Of a stretch of DNA of 64,000 nt, positions 8,670 through 17,478 are shown piece after piece (the first letter of the stretch is position 1; every line of letters begins with the position of its first letter). The stretch comes from Paractinoplanes brasiliensis (GTDB lineage: Bacteria; Actinomycetota; Actinomycetes; Mycobacteriales; Micromonosporaceae): NCBI RefSeq assembly GCF_004362215.1, contig NZ_SNWR01000001.1:4694001-4758000 (forward strand). The letters run 5' to 3'. Position numbers and translations under genes: made by a program. A model generated the notes under the pieces. It was not told the DNA's origin, made no database searches, and worked only from the letters and a program-made list of their open reading frames with translations.

Positions 8670-9683
8670 TCACCGCGGCGGTGCGGTGCTCCCGCGCGGG
8701 GTCAGGTGGGCAGTGCCCGCCTCGACGTTGCTGACCTGCTTGCCGTCGATCGCGGCCAGCAGCTCACGGGCGGCGTGCGCGCCGTATTCGGCGATGTCGC
8801 GGGACAGGGCCGTCAGCGGCGGGTGCACGAGGCTGCACAGAGGAGAGTCGTCCCAGGCCACGATGGACAGGTCGCCCGGCACGGCGAGCCCCATCTCCTG
8901 CGCCACGGCCAGCCCGGCCACGGCCATCACATCGTTGTCGAAGATGATGGCGGTGGGGCGGTCGGCGCCGATCAGGAGCCGGCGTGTCGCCCGGCCGCCC
9001 TCTTCGCCGGTGTAGTCCGACGGCACCGTCAGCGCCTCGTTGAGGCCGAGTGAGGCGCACACGTCCTCGAAGGCCCGGGTGCGTGTCTGGGTGTGCAGCA
9101 GGCCGGGCAGACCGCTGACCCGGGCGATCCGGCGATGGCCGAGCGCCACCAGGTAACGCACCGTCTCGGTGATCGCGCCGGCGTCGTCCGACCACACCTG
9201 GGCGATCTTGCCGGTGTCGCCGGGGCCGCCGATGACGACCGCCGGAAGTTGCAGCTTTTGCAAGACCGGGATGCGCAAGTCGTTCTCCCGGAGGTCGGTG
9301 ACGATGACGCCGTCGATGCGACGCTCGCCCCACCAGCGGCGATAGACCTCGACCTCTTGCTCGGGGGTGGCCACGACCTGCAGGGTCAGCGCGTAGGACC
9401 GGGCGGCCAGCTCGGCCTCGAAACCGCTGATCAGGCCCATGAAGAACGGCTCGATGCTGAGGATGCGGGCCGGGCGTGACAGGGTCAGGCCGACGGCGCG
9501 GGCGCTGGCCCCGGACAGCGCACGCGCGGCGCTGTTGGGGTTGAACCCGATCTCCTGGGCGATCGCAACGATGCGCTGCCGGGTCGCCTCGGAGACGCCG
9601 GGCTGGCCGTTGAGCGCGTACGACACCGCGCCTTTCGACACGCCCGCCCGCCGCGCTATGTCGGCGATCGTGGGCCGCTTCAC
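8670..9683 (-). CDS. LacI-family transcriptional regulator
   Basis: A 337-residue repressor: helix-turn-helix at residues 4-25 (TIADIARRAGVSKGAVSYAL) with the hinge helix ARALSGASARAVGL, then a periplasmic-binding-type effector domain. It is divergent from the sugar ABC importer and beta-mannosidase, and a LacI-type palindrome (9744-9753) lies in the shared upstream region. It is therefore the likely local repressor, probably relieved by a manno-oligosaccharide or related sugar; the ligand is inferred from the neighbouring mannosidase. Confidence 0.93.
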   Translation of the reverse strand: MKRPTIADIARRAGVSKGAVSYALNGQPGVSEATRQRIVAIAQEIGFNPNSAARALSGASARAVGLTLSRPARILSIEPFFMGLISGFEAELAARSYALTLQVVATPEQEVEVYRRWWGERRIDGVIVTDLRENDLRIPVLQKLQLPAVVIGGPGDTGKIAQVWSDDAGAITETVRYLVALGHRRIARVSGLPGLLHTQTRTRAFEDVCASLGLNEALTVPSDYTGEEGGRATRRLLIGADRPTAIIFDNDVMAVAGLAVAQEMGLAVPGDLSIVAWDDSPLCSLVHPPLTALSRDIAEYGAHAARELLAAIDGKQVSNVEAGTAHLTPRGSTAPPR

Positions 9684-10012
9684 TCGGTCTCCTCTTTTCC
9701 CCTGCCGAGCCTACCGGCGGAGTTTACCGGTGCCGAAATCGGTAGAGCGCTCTCACACGGATCCGCGTCCAGATCAACGAACGGCAGAGGCGCGTATTGA
9801 TCGGTTAAGTGTTGGCGACCACACCGTACTTTGTAAACAGCGATCTCCGTATTAGTCCTTTTCGTCCTGCTTAACAGGTGCTGACAACGATGGCAGATCA
9901 CCGTCGTAACACGGTATTGACACTCGTCGACGAGCGGCTTAGCGTCTCCACAACTTACCCGGTTCAGTAAGTTCTTCAGCAAGCTCAATCTCTCCGGTAA
10001 CTGGAGGCACCA
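9684..10012. promoter_or_regulatory. Divergent lacI / sugar-importer control region
   Basis: This 329-bp gap holds no gene. A perfect 10-bp palindrome AGAGCGCTCT at 9744-9753, within GGTAGAGCGCTCTCAC, has the central CG and flanking bases typical of LacI-family operators (as in CebR-type sites) and lies 61 bp upstream of the lacI start. A second, unrelated perfect inverted repeat, AACTTAC-8 nt-GTAAGTT (9952-9973), lies 40 bp before the binding-protein start and could be an operator or an mRNA hairpin. The SBP gene has a good ribosome-binding site (CTGGAGG) just before its ATG. The region is noticeably AT-richer than its surroundings. Confidence 0.65.
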
Positions 10013-11299
10013 ATGAGACGGACTTTGGGCGTGGTGGCGGCCGGCCTGGCGGCAACCCTGGTGGTCGCGGGCTGCAGCGGCCGCGATCTCGAGAGCGACA
10101 ACAAGAGCGAGGGTGGCAGCGGCGAGCAGATCACGCTGAAGGTCGCGTTCTGGGGTGACATGGGCCTGGACAACCTCAAGGCCGCGTACGAGAAGGAACA
10201 CCCCAACGTCAAGATCGTGCTGAACTCCGGCGAGTTCAACGCGCAGCACGAGGACCTGCAGAAGAAGCTGGTCGCGGGCTCGGGCGCCCCGGACATCTCG
10301 GCGGTCGACGAGGGCTTCATCGTCCAGTTCCGCAACCAGGCCGACAAGTTCGTCAACCTGCTCGACAAGGGCGCCGGCGAGTTCGAGTCGAAGTACCTGG
10401 ACTGGAAGTGGAAGGCGTCGCAGTCCGCCGACGGCAAGCAGATCGGCCTCGGCACCGACGTCGGCGGCCTGGCCATGTGCTACCGCAGCGACCTGTTCGA
10501 GAAGGCCGGCCTGCCCAAGGACCGTGACGCCGTCTCCAAGCTGTGGACCAACTGGGACGACTTCATCAAGGTCGGCCAGGAGTACACCAAGAAGACCGGC
10601 AAGAAGTTCATCGACTCCGGCACCAACATGTTCAACCCGGTGCTCGCCCAGCAGCCCGTCGGCTTCTACGACGAGCAGGAGAACCTGCAGATGAACGGCG
10701 GCCCCAAGGTCGCGTTCGACGTGAGCATGAAGGCGATCGACGCCGGCATCTCGGCCAACCTCGCGAGCTTCCAGCCCAACTGGAACCAGGGCTTCAAGAA
10801 GGACCAGTTCGCCGTGCTGGCCTGCCCGGCGTGGATGCTCGGCCACATCCAGGAGACCGCGCCCGACCAGAAGGGCAAGTGGGACATCGCCTCGATCCCC
10901 GGTGGCGGCGGCAACTGGGGCGGTTCGTGGTGGACCGTTCCGTCGCAGGGCAAGAACATTGACGCCGCTGTCGACTTCGTGAAGTGGATGGTCCAGCCGG
11001 CGCAGCAGATCGAGGTCTTCAAGACGGTCGGCAACCTGCCCTCGCAGCCCGACCTCTACAAGGACCCGGCGGTGCTGGACTACAAGAAGGAGTTCATGAG
11101 CAACGCCCCCACCGGCCAGATCTTCGCGGCCACGGCGGCCAACCTGAAGCCGCAGTACCTGGGCAAGAAGAACGGCCCGACCCGCGTGGCCGTGGAGAAC
11201 GTGATCACCCGCGTGCAGCAGGGCGGGCTCAAGTCGGATGCGGCCTGGGCCGAGGCGGTCAAGCAGGCCGAGAAGGTCGCCAAGACCGGTAAGGCCTAG
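10013..11299 (+). CDS. Sugar ABC transporter substrate-binding lipoprotein
   Basis: A 428-residue extracellular solute-binding protein (family 1, MalE-like). The N-terminus is a lipoprotein signal with lipobox VVAGC, so the mature protein starts at Cys21. Family features include VAFWGDMGLDNLKAAYEKEHP near residue 45 and the C-terminal FKTVGNLPSQPDLY block. It delivers sugar to the two permeases that follow. No ATPase gene is present, as is usual for actinobacterial importers that share MsiK. Start ATG 10013 has GGAGG five bases upstream. Confidence 0.95.
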   Translation: MRRTLGVVAAGLAATLVVAGCSGRDLESDNKSEGGSGEQITLKVAFWGDMGLDNLKAAYEKEHPNVKIVLNSGEFNAQHEDLQKKLVAGSGAPDISAVDEGFIVQFRNQADKFVNLLDKGAGEFESKYLDWKWKASQSADGKQIGLGTDVGGLAMCYRSDLFEKAGLPKDRDAVSKLWTNWDDFIKVGQEYTKKTGKKFIDSGTNMFNPVLAQQPVGFYDEQENLQMNGGPKVAFDVSMKAIDAGISANLASFQPNWNQGFKKDQFAVLACPAWMLGHIQETAPDQKGKWDIASIPGGGGNWGGSWWTVPSQGKNIDAAVDFVKWMVQPAQQIEVFKTVGNLPSQPDLYKDPAVLDYKKEFMSNAPTGQIFAATAANLKPQYLGKKNGPTRVAVENVITRVQQGGLKSDAAWAEAVKQAEKVAKTGKA

Positions 11300-11314
11300 A
11301 TCCTCAGTTCGTCG

Positions 11315-11345
11315 GCGGGGCGGCTCACCGGCCGCCCCGCTCTTT
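11315..11345 (+). terminator. Intra-operon hairpin after the binding-protein gene
   Basis: GCGGGGCGGC (11315-11324) pairs perfectly with GCCGCCCCGC (11331-11340) around a 6-base loop, followed by TCTTTCC. It sits 15 bp after the binding-protein stop and just before the first permease. Such partial terminators commonly keep binding-protein mRNA above permease mRNA; that role is an inference. Confidence 0.7.
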
Positions 11346-11358
11346 CCTAGGAGTGGCC

Positions 11359-12339
11359 GTGTCCCTCACTGAGCTCCGGCCGGCGTCGCATCGCCCCGCC
11401 CCGCCGCCGAAGAACGTCAGAACCAGGAGCTGGCTCCACCGGTTCGACAACAAGACCGCCCCGTACATCTTCATCTCCCCGTTCTTCATCCTGTTCGGGA
11501 TCTTCGGCGTCTTCCCGCTGATCTTCAACGGGGTCGTCGCTGTCCGGAACTGGCGGCTGGACGACCCGACGCTGACCGGCTGGGCCGGCCTCGACAACTT
11601 CAACCGCCTGCTGTCCGACGAGGACTTCTGGAACGCGTTGGGCAACACGTTCGGCATCTTCATCCTCTCCACCGTGCCGCAGCTGCTGATCGCGCTGGTC
11701 ATCGCGAACCTGCTGAACCGCAAGCTGCGCGGCAACACCTTCTGGCGGATCGGCATCCTGTTGCCGTATCTGACCCCGGTCGTCGCCTCGACCCTGGTCT
11801 TCGCGATCTTCTTCGCCCGCGACAACGGCATGGCCAACTGGTTCCTGTCGCTGGTCGGGTTCGGGCAGGAGACCCCGCTCGACTGGCGGGCGCAGAAGTG
11901 GAGCGCCTGGATCGCCATCGCCACGATGGTCAACTGGAAGTGGATCGGCTACAACGCCCTGCTCTACCTCTCGGCCATGCAGGCGATCCCGCGGGACGTC
12001 TACGAGGCCGCAGCCGTGGACGGTGCCGGCCCGTGGCGGCAGTTGTGGCGGATCACCGTGCCCATGATCCAGCCGGTCGTGGTGTTCACCGTGATCCTGT
12101 CGACCATCGGCGGGCTGCAGCTGTTCAACGAGCCGATGATGTTCGACGAGAACCCGCAGTCGGCCAGCGGCGGCTCGGCCCACCAGTTCCAGACGATCGC
12201 CCAGCTCATCTACAAGGTCGGCTGGAAGGACCTCGACCTCGGGTACGCGGCCGCCATGTCGTGGGCGCTGTTCCTGATCATCCTGATCGTCGCCGGCATC
12301 AACACCCTGCTCACCCGGCGCATCGGAGGCGACCGATGA
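11359..12339 (+). CDS. Sugar ABC transporter permease (MalF type)
   Basis: A 326-residue inner-membrane permease with six transmembrane segments and the EAA loop EAAAVDGAGPWRQLWRITVP near residues 215-235, which contacts the ATPase. I chose GTG 11359 because AGGAG lies at ideal distance; the earlier GTG at 11353 would sit on top of that site. It overlaps the next permease by ATGA. With its partner it forms the channel of a carbohydrate importer (CUT1 family). Confidence 0.93.
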   Translation: MSLTELRPASHRPAPPPKNVRTRSWLHRFDNKTAPYIFISPFFILFGIFGVFPLIFNGVVAVRNWRLDDPTLTGWAGLDNFNRLLSDEDFWNALGNTFGIFILSTVPQLLIALVIANLLNRKLRGNTFWRIGILLPYLTPVVASTLVFAIFFARDNGMANWFLSLVGFGQETPLDWRAQKWSAWIAIATMVNWKWIGYNALLYLSAMQAIPRDVYEAAAVDGAGPWRQLWRITVPMIQPVVVFTVILSTIGGLQLFNEPMMFDENPQSASGGSAHQFQTIAQLIYKVGWKDLDLGYAAAMSWALFLIILIVAGINTLLTRRIGGDR

Positions 12340-13193
12340 CCAAGACGTACGTCAATCGTGCCCCGCAGGACACCCGGGGGAGCTGGCTGACCTACGTCGG
12401 CCTGAGCCTCGTCCTGCTCTTCTCGGCGTTCCCGGTCTACTGGATGTTCGTGATCTCGACGAGCACCGACGAGGCCGTCGCCCAGATCCCGCCGTCGGTC
12501 CTGCCCGGCGGCGAGTTCTGGACCAATGCCAACGAGGTGTTCACCCTCAACGAGGTCTTCTTCGCGGCCTCGCTGATCAACAGCGTGATCGTGTCGTCAG
12601 TGATCACGCTGTCCACGCTGTTCTTCTGCTCGCTGGCCGGCTTCGCGTTCGCCAAGCTGCGCTTCCGCGGCCGCAACGCGCTGCTGGTCGTGGTCGTGCT
12701 GACCCTGACCGTGCCCAGCCAGCTCGGCATCGTCGCCCTCTACATCGTGATGGGCAAACTGGGCTGGAACGGCAGCCTGCTCGCGGTCATCGCCCCCGGG
12801 CTGGTCAGCGCGTTCGGCGTCTTCTACATGCGCCAGTTCATCGCCCACGCCGTGCCCGACGAGCTGGTCGAGTCGGCCCGCATCGACGGCGCGCTGAACC
12901 TGCGTGTCTACTGGAACATCGTTCTCCCGGCGATCCGGCCCGCTCTCGCCGTGCTCGGCCTGCTCACGTTCGTCATGGCCTGGAACGACTTCCAATGGCC
13001 GTTGATCCAGCTCAACGGCACCGACTTCCCGACCTCGATGGTCGCCCTCTCCGACCTGGCCAGCGGCAACTACGTGATCTACCGGCGAGTGCTCGCCGGT
13101 GCGTTCATCGCCACAGTTCCGCTGATCGTCCTGCTGTTGATCGGCGGACGGCAGATCGTGCGAGGGATCATGGAAGGCGCCGTCAAGTCCTGA
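12336..13193 (+). CDS. Sugar ABC transporter permease (MalG type)
   Basis: A 285-residue permease with six membrane segments and the EAA motif (ELVESARIDGALNLRVYWNI, about residues 175-195). The start overlaps the stop of the previous permease (ATGA, 12336-12339), indicating coupled translation. It partners the MalF-type permease and the lipoprotein binding protein. Downstream lies a strong hairpin and then the beta-mannosidase. Confidence 0.94.
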   Translation: MTKTYVNRAPQDTRGSWLTYVGLSLVLLFSAFPVYWMFVISTSTDEAVAQIPPSVLPGGEFWTNANEVFTLNEVFFAASLINSVIVSSVITLSTLFFCSLAGFAFAKLRFRGRNALLVVVVLTLTVPSQLGIVALYIVMGKLGWNGSLLAVIAPGLVSAFGVFYMRQFIAHAVPDELVESARIDGALNLRVYWNIVLPAIRPALAVLGLLTFVMAWNDFQWPLIQLNGTDFPTSMVALSDLASGNYVIYRRVLAGAFIATVPLIVLLLIGGRQIVRGIMEGAVKS

Positions 13194-13201
13194 ACCCGGT
13201 C

Positions 13202-13229
13202 CGCGGCCCCCGTACGCGCGGGGGCCGCG
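13202..13229 (+). terminator. GC-rich stem-loop between permease and beta-mannosidase
   Basis: A perfect 10-bp stem (CGCGGCCCCC at 13202-13211 with GGGGGCCGCG at 13220-13229, 8-base loop) lies between the permease stop and the mannosidase ribosome-binding site. There is no U-tract, so it may be a weak terminator, an mRNA stabiliser or a processing site. Confidence 0.5.
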
Positions 13230-13254
13230 CACCTGGGCCCGCAAAAGGAGAACC

Positions 13255-15711
13255 GTGACCTCGTACCGACCCCTGCACGACGGCTGGACCGTCTCCGGAG
13301 GCAACATTTCCGGCGTTCCGGCCACCGTGCCCGGCTGCGTACACACCGACCTGCTCCGGGCCGGGCGGATCGAGGATCCGTACCTGGACGCCAACGAGAC
13401 CGAACTGGCGTGGATCGGGCGTACGGACTGGGAATACTCGACGTCGTTCACCGCCGCCCCCGGCGGGCGCACCGATCTGGTCTGCGCCGGGCTCGACACG
13501 GTGGCGGCCGTCGAGCTCAACGGCGTCCGGGTCGGCGAGACGGCCAACATGCACCGCGGCTACCGTTTCGACGTCAGCTCGCTGCTCGTCGACGGCGAGA
13601 ACGACCTCAAGATCAAATTCAAGAGCGCCTACACGTACGCCGAGGAGCAGCGCGACCGGTTGGGTCCACGCCCCAACGCGTACGACGAGCCGTTCAACTT
13701 CATCCGCAAGCAGGCCTGCAACTTCGGCTGGGACTGGGGCCCGACCCTGGTCACGGCCGGCATCTGGCAGCCCGTCGGCCTCGAGACGTGGGCGACCGCC
13801 CGGCTGGCCGAGGTGCGCCCCCAGGTGACGGTGGCCGGCGGCGTGGGTCGCGTGGAATTGCGCGTACGCCTCGACCGCCTCACCGACGCGCCAGTGAAGA
13901 TCACCGCGTCGGTCGCCGGGCGTACGGCTCAGGCCACGGTCACCGGGATCGAGGCGCTGCTGATCCTGACCGTCGACGACCCCGAGCTGTGGTGGCCGCG
14001 TGGATACGGCGACCCTCTCTTGTACGACCTCGACGTGACCCTCACCGCCGGTGATGATCAACTCGACGCCTGGTCCCGGCGCGTCGGCTTCCGGGACGCG
14101 CGCGTCGACACCAGCGACGGCGGCTTCACCGTGGTGGTCAACGACGTGCCGGTGTTCGTACGGGGAATCAACTGGATCCCCGACGACGTCTTCGCCGACC
14201 GCATCACCCGCGACCGGCTCGCCGCGCGGTTCCAGCAGGCCGCCGACGCCAACGTCAACTACCTGCGCGTCTGGGGCGGCGGGCGCTACGAGTCGGAGGA
14301 CTTCTACGAGCTCGCCGACGAGATGGGTTTCCTGGTGGGGCAGGACTTCCTGTTCGCGTGCGCCGCCTACCCCGAGGAGGAGCCGTTCCGCTCCGAGGTC
14401 GAGGCGGAGGCGCGCGAGAACGTCGTACGGCTGGCCTCGCACCCGAGCCTGGTCGTGTGGACCGGCAACAACGAGAATCTGTGGGGACACGAGGACTGGG
14501 ACTGGAAGCCCGCGCTGAACGGGCGTACGTGGGGCTCGGGTTTCTACTACGACCTGCTCCCGCGCATCGTCGGCGAGCTCGACCCGACCCGGCCGTACTG
14601 GCCCGGCAGCCCCTACTCCGGCAGCCCCGACCGCTACCCGAACGACCCGGCCCACGGCACCACGCACATCTGGGACGTGTGGAACACCGACGACTACACC
14701 AAGTACGGCGCCTACCGCCCACGATTCGTCGCCGAATTCGGGTTCCAGGCCCCACCCACGTACGCGACCCTGCGGCGCTCGATCTCCGACGCCGTGCTCG
14801 CCCCCGGCTCGCCCGGCATGGCCCACCATCAGAAAGCCATCGGCGGCGACCAGAAACTCGAACGTGGCCTGGCCAACCACTTTCCGCTTCCTGACGACTT
14901 CGATGACTGGTTGTACCTCACCCAGCTCAACCAGGCCCGCGCGCTGGCGTTCGGCATCGAGCACTTCCGCTCGCTCAACCCCCTGTGCGCCGGCACCATC
15001 ATGTGGCAGCTCAACGACTGCTGGCCGGTCACCTCATGGGCAGCGGTCGACGGCGACGGGCGCAAGAAGCCCCTCTGGTACGCGCTGCGCGACGCCTACG
15101 CCGATCGATTGCTCACCTTCCAACCCCGTACGGGCTCAGTTCTGACCGCCGGCGGCCCGCTCACCGACATCGAGCCCGGCGCGGTCGTCCCCGCCGACGG
15201 CCCGCCCGCGCTCGTGGCCGTCAACGACAGCCGCACCTCGTGGACCTTCGAGACGACCGTGACCCGCCGCAACCTCGCCGGTGACGTGCTGGCCTCGACC
15301 TCGGTGAGCGCCACCGTGGCGCCGGGCTCCGCCGTGACCCTGCCCCTGCCCGCCGACGTTGCCACCCCGGGCGACGTCTCCACGGAGCTGCTGGCCACCG
15401 ACACGGGGACTACGTGGTTCTGGGCTCTGGACAAGGACATCCCGTGGCCCGCCGCGGAATTCACAACCTCGGTTTCCCGTACGGGGTCAGGCTCCACTGC
15501 CGTGACCGTGCGCGCCACTACGATCCTGCGGTCGCTCACCCTCTTCCCCGACCGGCTCTCGCCCGACGCCGAACCCGACCGCGCCGGGATCACTGTCCTG
15601 CCGGGGGAGTCGGTCACCTTCACGGTCAGCTCGCCTTCTCCGCTGGATCCGGAGGCCCTGACCAGCCGCCCGGTCCTGCGCTGCGTGAACGACATGTCTT
15701 CGCCGCGCTGA
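13255..15711 (+). CDS. Glycoside hydrolase family 2 beta-mannosidase
   Basis: An 818-residue GH2 enzyme. The N-terminal jelly roll contains TVPGCVHTDLLRAGRIEDPY, typical of beta-mannosidases. The TIM barrel carries the acid/base Glu in TGNNENLWG (E407) and the nucleophile Glu in VAEFGFQAPP (E494); VRGINWIPDD and GGGRYESEDFYELADEMG are also characteristic. There is no signal peptide, so it acts in the cytoplasm, presumably cleaving imported beta-manno-oligosaccharides or mannosylated glycans. Start GTG 13255 has AAAGGAG at ideal spacing. As the last gene of the importer operon it suggests the transported sugar contains beta-mannose. Confidence 0.94.
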   Translation: MTSYRPLHDGWTVSGGNISGVPATVPGCVHTDLLRAGRIEDPYLDANETELAWIGRTDWEYSTSFTAAPGGRTDLVCAGLDTVAAVELNGVRVGETANMHRGYRFDVSSLLVDGENDLKIKFKSAYTYAEEQRDRLGPRPNAYDEPFNFIRKQACNFGWDWGPTLVTAGIWQPVGLETWATARLAEVRPQVTVAGGVGRVELRVRLDRLTDAPVKITASVAGRTAQATVTGIEALLILTVDDPELWWPRGYGDPLLYDLDVTLTAGDDQLDAWSRRVGFRDARVDTSDGGFTVVVNDVPVFVRGINWIPDDVFADRITRDRLAARFQQAADANVNYLRVWGGGRYESEDFYELADEMGFLVGQDFLFACAAYPEEEPFRSEVEAEARENVVRLASHPSLVVWTGNNENLWGHEDWDWKPALNGRTWGSGFYYDLLPRIVGELDPTRPYWPGSPYSGSPDRYPNDPAHGTTHIWDVWNTDDYTKYGAYRPRFVAEFGFQAPPTYATLRRSISDAVLAPGSPGMAHHQKAIGGDQKLERGLANHFPLPDDFDDWLYLTQLNQARALAFGIEHFRSLNPLCAGTIMWQLNDCWPVTSWAAVDGDGRKKPLWYALRDAYADRLLTFQPRTGSVLTAGGPLTDIEPGAVVPADGPPALVAVNDSRTSWTFETTVTRRNLAGDVLASTSVSATVAPGSAVTLPLPADVATPGDVSTELLATDTGTTWFWALDKDIPWPAAEFTTSVSRTGSGSTAVTVRATTILRSLTLFPDRLSPDAEPDRAGITVLPGESVTFTVSSPSPLDPEALTSRPVLRCVNDMSSPR

Positions 15712-16367
15712 CAACGTGCCGCCCGGGGCTGCGTCGACCGCCTCGACTCGGTCGCTCACACCGCTGCTTGGCGTGCCGGGCCGGCTTTCCTCGTCGAGCC
15801 CGGGTTTTCCCGCCCAGGAGGTTGCTGATGCTCGGTCGCTGCAGCGGATACAGAGGGCCAATCAATACTCCGCTGCGACGGCCGCTTCAAACAGGCTTGT
15901 GGATAACCCCTGACTGTGGACAACTCCGGCCGGTGCGACGGGAACCGATAGGATTTTTCTCAGGCTGGTCAGCCCCCGGGTGGGAGGGGCGCATTCCGCG
16001 GTGATCAACTTCGTGGGGTGATCATGGGGCTTTGGGGCGGTTGAGCTGTGCGTTGGTTGCGCGGGCGGCATGGCCGGACGGTGGTCGCTGTTGCCGTATT
16101 TCTGGGCTAGATCTTTCTCGGAGGGCAACTTCTGGCGGGGCCGCATCGTTGCTCGATACGTGAACGCCGCTGAGCAGCAGACATGAGCACCGCCGAGCAG
16201 CGGAGCCGCCGGCGGTGGTTCACCGGACCGATGTGTGGCCGCGTTCCGGCGCGATCCGGTCCACAGGGGAGTGTTGGGCCGGTTCGTGGGCGTGGCCCTA
16301 TGCTGCCCGCCGTGTGGGCCGCGACGCTGCCGCGCCCCAGTGCTCTTCGACGGAACGGACGATCGAC
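15712..16367. other. 656-bp intergenic region with a DnaA-box pair
   Basis: No convincing gene lies here. Two DnaA-box sequences on the minus strand, TTATCCACA (15898-15906) and TTGTCCACA (15915-15923), are 17 bp apart; the first is the E. coli consensus and the second the actinomycete consensus. A looser match (GGTCCACAG) occurs near 16258. Between 16000 and 16070 the GTGATCA-rich text (two GTGATCA copies 18 bp apart, 16002-16008 and 16017-16023) resembles a repeat type I associate with Micromonosporaceae genomes. The origin itself is not here, since dnaA, dnaN and rpmH are absent. Confidence 0.5.
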
Positions 16368-17195
16368 ATGGATACTGCTCAAGCTGCTGACGACCAGGCC
16401 GGTCTCGAGGAGCCGCCCGGGCCGGGGGACGCGGTGGTGCGCGGACGGATCGACGGGCCCGGAGGACTGCCGCTGCCCGGCGCCACGTTGACGATCACGG
16501 ACTTCGGTGGGCAGCAGCTGGCCCGCGCGGTGACCGGGGAGGACGGCACCTATCGGATGGTGCTGCATGCCGGGGGGTCGTTTCTGCTGATCTGCGCGGC
16601 CGACAGGCACCAGCCCGCGGCCGCCGTGATCAATGTGGCGGCTGGGGAGATAAGGCGTGTGTTGTCGCTGGCGGGGGCCGGGCAGGTCACCGGGCGGGTC
16701 ACCGACCGGGCGGGGCGCGGGCTGCCGGGGGCCACGTTGACGTTGACCAACCCGAAGGGCGAGGTGGTGGCGACGACCGCGTCCGGGCCGGACGGGCGTT
16801 ATCAGCTGCCGGGGCTGGACGGGCCGGAGTACACGTTGACGGCGACCGCGGCCCACGCGCGGCCGGCCTCGCGGACGGTGTCGCCCAACGAGCCGGGGCC
16901 GGTCGATCTGGCGCTGGCGGTCGGCGGGGTGCTCACCGGCAACGTACGGGCAGCCGGTTCGGGGCATCCCATCCCGGAGGCTTCGGTGGTGGCCGTGGAC
17001 CGGCTCGGGCGGGTGGCCGGGGCCGCGACGACCGATCAGGAGGGGCGGTACGAGCTACGGGATCTGCCGCCGGGCGTCTACACGGTGGCGGCGAGCGGGC
17101 ACGCCCCGGTGGCGACCCGCGTCGAGCTGACCGGCGACCACGCGGCCCACGACATCACCCTCGGCACCCCGGTCAGCCTCCCGATCGCACACTGA
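16368..17195 (+). CDS. Carboxypeptidase-regulatory-like (CnaB-type) repeat protein
   Basis: A 275-residue protein made of three tandem beta-sandwich repeats, each with G-x-L/I-P-G-A-x-x-x-x-x, then a G-x-Y motif: GEDGTYRM, GPDGRYQL and DQEGRYEL. These are CarboxypepD_reg/CnaB-like modules, usually involved in binding or surface presentation. There is no signal peptide or membrane segment, so location is unclear. The start ATG 16368 lacks a good ribosome-binding site; the open frame extends upstream, but the composition changes. Function unknown. Confidence 0.75.
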   Translation: MDTAQAADDQAGLEEPPGPGDAVVRGRIDGPGGLPLPGATLTITDFGGQQLARAVTGEDGTYRMVLHAGGSFLLICAADRHQPAAAVINVAAGEIRRVLSLAGAGQVTGRVTDRAGRGLPGATLTLTNPKGEVVATTASGPDGRYQLPGLDGPEYTLTATAAHARPASRTVSPNEPGPVDLALAVGGVLTGNVRAAGSGHPIPEASVVAVDRLGRVAGAATTDQEGRYELRDLPPGVYTVAASGHAPVATRVELTGDHAAHDITLGTPVSLPIAH

Positions 17196-17478
17196 GCGCC
17201 GTGCCCGGCCGGCATCCGGGGTCCACCCCGGCGCGGGTCAACTCGTGAGCCCGGCAACTCGCATTCGGGAAGCGCGTTGCCGGGTGGCATGAACGTGGCC
17301 CCTGGCGTGGCACGCCGCCGGTAGCGGCCGACGGCCGCGGCCACGCACTCAGCGTGTGCGTAGCCGCGGGGACGGTGCCGTTGCGGTTGCGGGAGGTGAC
17401 CCGGCGTACGTTTGCTGTCGGCCTTTCCCCCGGATCTTGGCAGCGAGCGTCATCAGGGGGAGGTGACCCGGCGAAGAT

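Noticed and set aside
15712..16367. Possible replication origin because of DnaA boxes
   Set aside because: Only two boxes, no dnaA/dnaN/rpmH neighbours and no AT-rich unwinding region; kept as an ectopic DnaA site.
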